From contig JAEWSC010000032.1 of assembly GCA_023398575.1 (NCBI GenBank), forward strand, positions 1 through 10,677: a DNA stretch of 10,677 nucleotides. Direction: 5' to 3'. Shown in pieces: positions 1 to 4,493 of the stretch. The stretch comes from Bacillota bacterium. GTDB taxonomy: Bacteria > Bacillota > Clostridia > Christensenellales > Aristaeellaceae. Each line of letters starts with the position of its first letter. Within the stretch, counting starts at the first letter, position 1. The translations under genes were made by a program, and so were the position numbers. A model generated the notes under the pieces. The model was not told where the DNA came from. It worked only from the letters and a program-made list of their open reading frames with translations, and ran no database searches.

Positions 1-124
1 AAACCTCCTGTACCGCTCGGGTCGCTCCCCAGCGTTGCCCTACCCTGCGCAGGAGTAAAAGCGGTAGTAGTTTTTTCCCAACTTTCAGAAAGTATTCCAT
101 TTACACGGATTTTGCGACACTCCC
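1..124. mobile_element. Possible terminal end of an IS256/Mutator-type insertion sequence (partial)
   Basis: No convincing gene is visible in this stretch. The segment at 97-124 (TTTACACGGATTTTG followed by CGACACTCCC) resembles the terminal inverted repeats of IS256-family elements, which commonly carry a TTTACAC core and end near a GACACTCCC-like tail. In that reading the element lies to the left, its outer boundary is near 124, and the preceding 1-96 is the usual non-coding stretch after a transposase. The transposase and the other end are outside the window, so neither the family nor a target-site duplication can be confirmed. Alternatively this is plain intergenic DNA. Confidence 0.35.
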
Positions 125-156
125 TCATGCTGGTCCAATAGCAGGTACATATGCAG

Positions 157-197
157 AAAAAAATCACGCTCCGGCAAGTCCGTTGCGTGATTTTTTT
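157..197. terminator. Bidirectional Rho-independent terminator downstream of the LytR-CpsA-Psr gene
   Basis: The arms AAAAAAATCACGC (157-169) and GCGTGATTTTTTT (185-197) are perfect complements around a 15-nt loop, which can itself form a small CGG/CCG stem. Read on the minus strand, the structure lies about 40 nt after the stop of the LytR-CpsA-Psr gene and ends in seven T residues. Because the left arm starts with seven A residues, it would also work for plus-strand transcripts coming from the left edge. Confidence 0.88.
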
Positions 198-238
198 GCT
201 TGATTATCACCCATTGCAATGCTATTTCAAGTCATCCA

Positions 239-1423
239 TCACTTTTCTTTGTAATAGCTCTGCCCGTAAATGAACTCGTGCAGCGCCTCGATGTTTATTT
301 TCAGATTTTTGCCGTTCATATATACCAGACTGGCACCGTTGATATCCTTATAGCCAAAGGTCTTGTCCATGGGCACCCGGTGCTGTTCCAGCAGCGTTTG
401 GCCGGCGGCGGCCTTATCAGCAAGACCTGACTGCAAAATACCGGTACCCAATTCCAGCATTTCACCCACGCTGACATTGGTGTATACATAAGGCAGCACA
501 GAGGTCATCAGATCCATCATCTTGTTCAGGTCTATGCCCTGCATGACCTTGTTTAGCAGCACCTCCAGCAGCTTGCGCTGTCTAGCGGTGCGCATAAAGT
601 CGTTATCAATGCCGCGGATACGGGCATAGGTCACGGCTTGCATGCCATCCAAATGATGTACGCCGGCAACACCTTCCACCTTTTGGCGCTTCACATCATC
701 CAGGGGTTCCTTGCGCAGCTCGTAGTTGATGCGGTTTGCTTCGGCTTTGGTCAGTTCCATGTCCACGCCGCCCAGACTGTCGATGATGGCGGCAAGGCCA
801 AAGAAATTGATGGCTACAAACCGTTCTGCATTCATTTGGAAATTGCGGTTGACGGTACGCATGGCCAGCTTCGGACCACCGTTTTCCTCTTTTGTGGAGC
901 CAAACTTATAGGCTACGTTGATGCGGTAGGCATTCTTGTAGCCCGGCACGGTGACGGCCGTATCTCTGGCGATGGAGGATAGCTTGATAGACCCCGTCGT
1001 CTTGTTCAGGGACAAAATCATGATCACGTCGGAGAGGCCCGTATCGGTAACATTGGTGCGGGAATCAACACCCAGCAATAGAATGTTGATGACGTCGCTT
1101 GGCAGATCGGGATTGGCCTCCAGCTCGCTCAGATCGATCGATGCGATATCACCTTCGCCAAGCTCTGAGAGCATCTGCTCGTGCTCAGCATCCAGTTGAT
1201 CCAGCGGAATAGCAGCCTCGTCATCACCTGTGGCGGCACCGGAGTCTTCCTGCTCCCACTGCTGCCATTGCTCCAGGTCTTCCGCATCCAGTTCCTTTTT
1301 GATCTCATCCCCAAAAAAGGAAATCTCTGGATCTTCTTCACCAAGGGCGGCAGGCAGCATGCACACGAGCAGCACCATCACACAAAACAAACTGAACAGG
1401 CGCTTTTTCAAGTTACTTATCAA
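239..1423 (-). CDS. LytR-CpsA-Psr (LCP) family cell-wall polymer ligase, exported, with acidic linker
   Basis: LCP proteins transfer undecaprenyl-linked glycopolymers (teichoic acid, capsule or similar) onto peptidoglycan outside the membrane. Using a TTG start at 1423 the product has 394 residues. Residues 1-28 form a signal sequence (LKKR, then a hydrophobic stretch ending in LPAALG). Residues 29-110 are a strongly acidic, low-complexity linker. The LCP domain follows from about residue 111 with the family motifs: LLLGVDSR (115-122), SDVIMIL (131-137), SIARDT (150-155, R153 and D154), LGGVD (217-221), LDGMQAVTYARIR (258-270) and the R278/R281/R283 cluster. These arginines and aspartates bind the polyprenyl pyrophosphate and metal in the family. 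The upstream ATG at 1531 is rejected because the predicted promoter (1476-1504) lies inside that extension, and GGAGGAGG sits 8 nt before the TTG. Signal-peptide cleavage after ALG is possible, but most LCP proteins stay membrane-anchored. The polymer substrate cannot be told. Confidence 0.9.
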   Translation of the reverse strand: MISNLKKRLFSLFCVMVLLVCMLPAALGEEDPEISFFGDEIKKELDAEDLEQWQQWEQEDSGAATGDDEAAIPLDQLDAEHEQMLSELGEGDIASIDLSELEANPDLPSDVINILLLGVDSRTNVTDTGLSDVIMILSLNKTTGSIKLSSIARDTAVTVPGYKNAYRINVAYKFGSTKEENGGPKLAMRTVNRNFQMNAERFVAINFFGLAAIIDSLGGVDMELTKAEANRINYELRKEPLDDVKRQKVEGVAGVHHLDGMQAVTYARIRGIDNDFMRTARQRKLLEVLLNKVMQGIDLNKMMDLMTSVLPYVYTNVSVGEMLELGTGILQSGLADKAAAGQTLLEQHRVPMDKTFGYKDINGASLVYMNGKNLKINIEALHEFIYGQSYYKEK

Positions 1424-1430
1424 GAATTGT

Positions 1431-1440
1431 TCCTCCTCCC
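1431..1440 (-). promoter_or_regulatory. Ribosome binding site that sets the TTG start of the LCP gene
   Basis: The minus strand reads GGGAGGAGGA here, a strong Shine-Dalgarno match placed 8 nt before TTG at 1423-1421. No ATG in this frame lies near it. The in-frame ATGs at 1531 and 1477 have no such site, and both lie at or upstream of the predicted -10 element. Confidence 0.85.
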
Positions 1441-1475
1441 CAACGGGGTGGAATATACTTTTGCATACCCGGCTC

Positions 1476-1504
1476 ATTATAACCGTCCAAGATTCAAAAT
1501 GCAA
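1476..1504 (-). promoter_or_regulatory. Sigma-A type promoter of the LCP gene
   Basis: On the minus strand TTGCAT (1504-1499), a 17-nt spacer and a perfect TATAAT (1481-1476) form a consensus-like promoter. Transcription should begin near 1469, giving a leader of about 45 nt before the TTG start. The LCP gene can therefore be transcribed independently of the rRNA methyltransferase gene upstream. Confidence 0.8.
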
Positions 1505-1557
1505 TCGCGAGAACGTTGGGCACGCATGCAAGAAGGTAACGAATAAAGAGTATTACT

Positions 1558-2910
1558 TCATCCATCTATAGGCTCAAAAGCCAGCACATTTTCCACACCG
1601 TGGGTCCAACAGAACATATCCACCGGCTGGCAGCGGGTAATCTTGTACCCTGCCTCAGAAAACAGAGCCGCGTCCCTGGCTTGGGTGGCCGGATTGCAGC
1701 TGACATATACCACACGCCGCGGCTTTGCTTTGGCGATAGCCGCAACCACTTCCGGCTCTACACCTTTTCTGGGCGGATCCAGTACGATGACGTCCGGGCG
1801 AAGGCCCTCCTCCACCAACCGCGGCAAAAGAACTTCCGCGTTGCCGGCCAGGAACTCCGTGTTGCTTATGCCGTTGTGCTGTGCATTCTTTATCGCATCA
1901 CTGACCGCTGCCTCTACTGTTTCCAGGCCGATAACCCTTTTTGCCTTGGCGGCCAACAGCAAGGAGATGGTTCCGGCGCCGCAATAGACATCCACCACCG
2001 TCTCCCCACCTTTAAGGCCGGCAAAGTCAAGGGCAGTCTGATACAGCACTTCAGTCTGCTCTGGATTGATCTGAAAAAAAGACAATGGCGACAGAAAGAA
2101 ATGCAGGCCGCAAAGGGTATCCTTTAGCCGTTCCTCTCCCCACAGCACCTTGTAGCTGTCACCCAGGATTACATTGCTGCGGGCGGTATGGCTGCTTATA
2201 CACAGTGAAGCAAGAGCAGGCGCTTCCTTTTTCAATTCCGCCAGCAGTTCCTTTTCCTTTGGCAGGTCATAGCCGTTGATAACGATGACGGCCATCACTT
2301 CTCCACTGCGGGCTTCCCTGGCCATCACATGACGCACAAGCCCGGTATGGCTTTCTTCCTGGTATGGGGCGATCAAATGCGCTTGCATCCAGCGGCGGAC
2401 CGCTTTCATAACGCCGTTTAAACCATCTTTGGCAACGGGGCAGGTGGCAATATCAATAATATCATGGCTGCGCGGAGCGTAAAAGCCGATAATTGGCTTT
2501 CCGGCTTCTCCGCCGACAGGCAGCGCTGTCTTATTACGGTAGTGCCACGGGTCCTTCATACCGATGACGGGAGGCACGGTAACCTCCAGCTTTCCAATAT
2601 GCCTAAAACAATCCTCTACCTGCACACGCTTAAACTGCAAGGTCTGCTCGTAGGCCATGTGCTGTGCCGCGCAGCCGCCGCAGCGGTAATACACGGGACA
2701 GGGGGGCTCCTGGCGGGAGGGATTGGCATTTTTCACTTGTATCAACTTGCCAAAGGCATGACGCTTTTGCGTTTTTACCACTCGGCAGGAAATGTCTTCA
2801 CCCGGCAGCGCATAGGGTACAAAAAGCGCCATGCCCTCATGAAAGCATACGCCCTCCATATCCGCACCAAGCCGCTGGCATGTGGTCTCAATAATCTGGT
2901 TTTTCTGCAT
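1558..2910 (-). CDS. rlmD: 23S rRNA (uracil-5-)-methyltransferase, RlmD/RumA type
   Basis: This is a TrmA-family, SAM-dependent enzyme that makes 5-methyluridine in 23S rRNA (U1939 for RlmD in E. coli; Gram-positive homologues may also modify U747). The start at 2910 is chosen because AAGGAG lies 7 nt upstream, giving 450 residues, a normal length. An N-terminal TRAM-like beta-barrel spans about 1-60. The 4Fe-4S cluster ligands are present as C71, C77, C80 and C157. The C-terminal Rossmann methyltransferase domain shows SFFQIN (277-282), the SAM loop DVYCGAG (307-313), DPPRKG (378-383), SCNP with the catalytic nucleophile C405, and the general-base glutamate E440 near the C-terminus. All key residues are intact, so it should be active. 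It lies 53 bp after the DUF1836 gene and may be co-transcribed with it. Which uridine or uridines it modifies cannot be read from the sequence. Confidence 0.93.
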   Translation of the reverse strand: MQKNQIIETTCQRLGADMEGVCFHEGMALFVPYALPGEDISCRVVKTQKRHAFGKLIQVKNANPSRQEPPCPVYYRCGGCAAQHMAYEQTLQFKRVQVEDCFRHIGKLEVTVPPVIGMKDPWHYRNKTALPVGGEAGKPIIGFYAPRSHDIIDIATCPVAKDGLNGVMKAVRRWMQAHLIAPYQEESHTGLVRHVMAREARSGEVMAVIVINGYDLPKEKELLAELKKEAPALASLCISSHTARSNVILGDSYKVLWGEERLKDTLCGLHFFLSPLSFFQINPEQTEVLYQTALDFAGLKGGETVVDVYCGAGTISLLLAAKAKRVIGLETVEAAVSDAIKNAQHNGISNTEFLAGNAEVLLPRLVEEGLRPDVIVLDPPRKGVEPEVVAAIAKAKPRRVVYVSCNPATQARDAALFSEAGYKITRCQPVDMFCWTHGVENVLAFEPIDG

Positions 2911-2926
2911 CCGTCTGCTCCTTATG

Positions 2927-2960
2927 GCCGCTATCATCTGCGGCAAGTTTGAATACAAAC
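2927..2960 (-). other. Two small hairpins in the leader just before the rlmD ribosome site
   Basis: Between the DUF1836 stop and rlmD there are two short inverted repeats: GCCGC/GCGGC with an 8-nt loop (2927-2944) and GTTTG/CAAAC with a 4-nt loop (2947-2960). The first ends 3 nt before the Shine-Dalgarno AAGGAG (2923-2918). Neither is followed by a T-run, so neither is a terminator. They might modulate translation of rlmD or may be chance. Confidence 0.35.
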
Positions 2961-2963
2961 AAC

Positions 2964-3503
2964 TTATTGCGCCTGCGCATCCGCAGGCTGCGGATTCTTT
3001 TCCTTTTTGGGCTCAGGCTTTGCCGGTGGCTTTACTTCCTCTGCCAGCCTCTTCGCGCACAGGCTGCGGAAAGCAGCGGCTTCAATGGCGTACTGCATAG
3101 CGCTCGGCTCTGGTGGACGGGACAGAAGGGTTTGAAAAACATTCGCCTGCGCACCACGGAAGCTTTCATACAATTGCTCCGTATCCTGCCCATCTGGCGG
3201 AGTCAGCAGCTGCTTCATTTCCTCCATCGAGGCCACCTGCTTTAGTGTACAGAGCATGATCAACTGGGCCAGCTGCTCCCGGTCATATTTTTTGCCGGCC
3301 GGGCGCTTGACCAAGCCGCTTTTAACATAATTGTTAATCATGGCCGGCGTCAAAAGAGCACCAGCCTTGGGATACAACGCTTTGAACTGCCGCTCCATAT
3401 AGGTGATCACCTGATCCATATATAGGCCAAGATCAGGCAGCTGATCCCAGGCAGGTGGCGTATAGGCAGCACTTTCCTTGCTCTGGGCCATTTGATTTTG
3501 CAT
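2964..3503 (-). CDS. DUF1836 family protein, MerR-like helix-turn-helix, putative regulator
   Basis: The product is a small cytoplasmic protein of 179 residues. Residues 50-100 (LTPAMINNYVKSGLVKRP, then KKYDREQLAQLIMLCTLK and the MEEMKQLL helix) match the DUF1836 pattern, which resembles the winged-helix DNA-binding domain of MerR proteins. The N-terminal 20 residues are polar, and the C-terminal tail (157-179) is a Pro/Lys/Glu/Ala-rich segment likely to be disordered. The start at 3503 is chosen over the longer frame to 3536 because AAAGGA lies 7-8 nt upstream and the longer frame runs through an inverted repeat and the predicted promoter. No DUF1836 ligand or target is generally established. 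The gene is divergent from the SGNH hydrolase, with operator-like repeats between them, which suggests local regulation and autoregulation. That role is inference. Confidence 0.8.
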   Translation of the reverse strand: MQNQMAQSKESAAYTPPAWDQLPDLGLYMDQVITYMERQFKALYPKAGALLTPAMINNYVKSGLVKRPAGKKYDREQLAQLIMLCTLKQVASMEEMKQLLTPPDGQDTEQLYESFRGAQANVFQTLLSRPPEPSAMQYAIEAAAFRSLCAKRLAEEVKPPAKPEPKKEKNPQPADAQAQ

Positions 3504-3521
3504 ACAATAATCCTTTCCGTA

Positions 3522-3554
3522 GCAGGATAATATCATACTATCATATCATCCTGC
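3522..3554. promoter_or_regulatory. 33-bp near-perfect palindrome over the DUF1836 promoter, probable operator
   Basis: The sequence is symmetric about position 3538, with outer arms GCAGGAT and ATCCTGC. Of 16 pairs, 14 are Watson-Crick, one is G-T and one is a mismatch. It covers the predicted -10 element of the DUF1836 gene and ends 4 bp before its ribosome site. With transcription starting near 3528, most of the palindrome would not be in the mRNA, so a DNA operator is more likely than an RNA hairpin. Confidence 0.6.
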
Positions 3555-3563
3555 ATTCTACAA
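3535..3563 (-). promoter_or_regulatory. Candidate promoter of the DUF1836 gene
   Basis: On the minus strand TTGTAG (3563-3558), a 17-nt spacer and TAGTAT (3540-3535) give a moderate sigma-A match. The -10 element sits exactly at the centre of the 33-bp palindrome. Other registers are possible because the region is AT-rich. Confidence 0.45.
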
Positions 3564-3581
3564 CACCGGATAAAAAACCAC

Positions 3582-3610
3582 TTGACATTGTTGGTAATGT
3601 GTTTTAATCT
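3582..3610 (+). promoter_or_regulatory. Sigma-A type promoter of the SGNH hydrolase gene
   Basis: A perfect -35 TTGACA (3582-3587), a 17-nt spacer and TAATCT (3605-3610) form a good promoter facing the hydrolase. Transcription should start near 3617, leaving a leader of about 32 nt before the GTG start. Confidence 0.75.
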
Positions 3611-3627
3611 AGTATTGATTACTAGAT
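3607..3627. promoter_or_regulatory. Perfect 8-bp inverted repeat over the -10 and start site of the hydrolase promoter, probable operator
   Basis: ATCTAGTA, a 5-bp spacer TTGAT, and TACTAGAT form a perfect dyad that overlaps the -10 element and the expected transcription start. This is the classic place for a repressor operator. It shares a TAGTAT/ATACTA-like core with the palindrome at 3522-3554. The best local candidate to bind it is the divergent DUF1836 protein, but a regulator from elsewhere is equally possible. Confidence 0.65.
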
Positions 3628-3648
3628 AACGAGAGCGGGGCGAAAGCA

Positions 3649-4431
3649 GTGGAGGTACGGCCGATTCATTTGTTTGGCGATTCCATTGGAAAAGGCATAT
3701 TGTTTGATGAGGGACGGGGTCGTTACGCCATTGCCCGGGAGCGCTGTGATATACAGCTGCAGGAGGCACTGGGCGTGACGGTGGAAAACCATGCCCGCAT
3801 GGGCGCGACGGTGGAGGAAGGGCTTGCGGATTTTCTGGACAGCGGTGATGTAAGTGGCACCATCGTGGCCATCGAATACGGCGGGAATGACTGCGACCTT
3901 CATTGGGATGAAGTGGCAAAAGACCCCTCCGCCTACCACGAGGCCAAGGTTCCCTTGGAAACCTTCCGGCGCGTGCTAAAGGAATTTGTGCTAAGGGTGC
4001 GCGGCCGCAATGCGGCGCCGCTGCTCGTAACACCTCCGCCCCTTGATGCCCAACGCTTTTTCAATTGGGTCACCAAGGGCCTTGACGCACAGGCCGTTCT
4101 TCAATACTTGATCGATGTACAGAACATCTACAAATGGCAGGAGCGTTACGCCATTGCCGTGCGGGATGTGGCGCTGGAAACGGGCTGCGACATATTTGAC
4201 CTGAGGGATGTTTTTCTTTCCAGACGGGACGTTGCGGACTTGATCAGTCTGGATGGCATGCATCCAAATACCAAAGGCCATATGCTGATTACGGAATCTC
4301 TTTTGCGAAAAGATTATTTATACATCAAGCCGGCACTGCCGGCACGATCACTGCCAAGATTGGCAAAAGCGGCTGGCCCAAAGCATTTTCACATTCGGCC
4401 GTCGCTTCAAATACAAAACCTTCCATCCTAG
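3649..4431 (+). CDS. SGNH/GDSL-family hydrolase (putative esterase/acetylesterase)
   Basis: The 260-residue product carries the SGNH blocks: FGDS (9-12, nucleophile S12), a glycine in the block II region (G52), GGND (78-81, oxyanion N80) and DGMHPN (202-207, catalytic D202 and H205). Family members hydrolyse ester bonds in lipids, acetylated sugars or acyl thioesters. No signal peptide is seen, so it should act in the cytoplasm. The domain ends near residue 227, and a basic tail (228-260) follows that I do not recognise. The GTG start at 3649 is tentative. Its upstream ribosome site is poor (GCGGGG), while a clean GGAGG lies inside the frame at 3651-3655, placed 8 nt before an ATT codon (3664). 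It has its own promoter and operator-like dyad, is divergent from DUF1836, and convergent with the sugar operon. A sugar-deacetylating role alongside that operon is possible but unproven. Confidence 0.82.
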   Translation: MEVRPIHLFGDSIGKGILFDEGRGRYAIARERCDIQLQEALGVTVENHARMGATVEEGLADFLDSGDVSGTIVAIEYGGNDCDLHWDEVAKDPSAYHEAKVPLETFRRVLKEFVLRVRGRNAAPLLVTPPPLDAQRFFNWVTKGLDAQAVLQYLIDVQNIYKWQERYAIAVRDVALETGCDIFDLRDVFLSRRDVADLISLDGMHPNTKGHMLITESLLRKDYLYIKPALPARSLPRLAKAAGPKHFHIRPSLQIQNLPS

Positions 4432-4433
4432 CA

Positions 4434-4479
4434 AAAAATCCTTCCGGAAAGGTGCAGGGCCGTTTCCGGAAGGATTTTT
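4434..4479. terminator. Strong bidirectional Rho-independent terminator between convergent transcripts
   Basis: Two perfectly complementary 17-bp arms, AAAAATCCTTCCGGAAA (4434-4450) and TTTCCGGAAGGATTTTT (4463-4479), enclose a 12-nt loop. The structure starts 2 nt after the hydrolase stop (plus strand) and lies 14 nt after the stop of the GH28-like gene (minus strand). The A-run and T-run flanks let it stop both convergent transcripts. Confidence 0.93.
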
Positions 4480-4493
4480 CTTATAGAGAAATG

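Noticed and set aside
1..141. Open plus-strand frame from the window edge to TAG at 139-141
   Set aside because: The 46 codons have no recognisable domain and run through the IS-end-like segment; more likely non-coding DNA than a gene end.
1424..1557. Possible terminator after rlmD
   Set aside because: No GC-rich stem with a T-run could be found between the rlmD stop and the LCP start; only the LCP promoter and ribosome site are supported, so read-through into the LCP gene is possible.
1600..2127. 175-codon plus-strand open frame opposite rlmD
   Set aside because: It is antisense to the conserved methyltransferase domain; no ribosome site or domain supports it.
3533..4033. 166-codon minus-strand open frame covering the hydrolase start and the divergent intergenic region
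   Set aside because: It runs antisense through the SGNH catalytic blocks and across both operator-like dyads; the translation is Arg/Pro-rich without motifs.
4331..4345. GCCGG/CCGGC inverted and direct repeat
   Set aside because: It lies inside the hydrolase coding region, is short, and has no T-run; too small to call a separate element.
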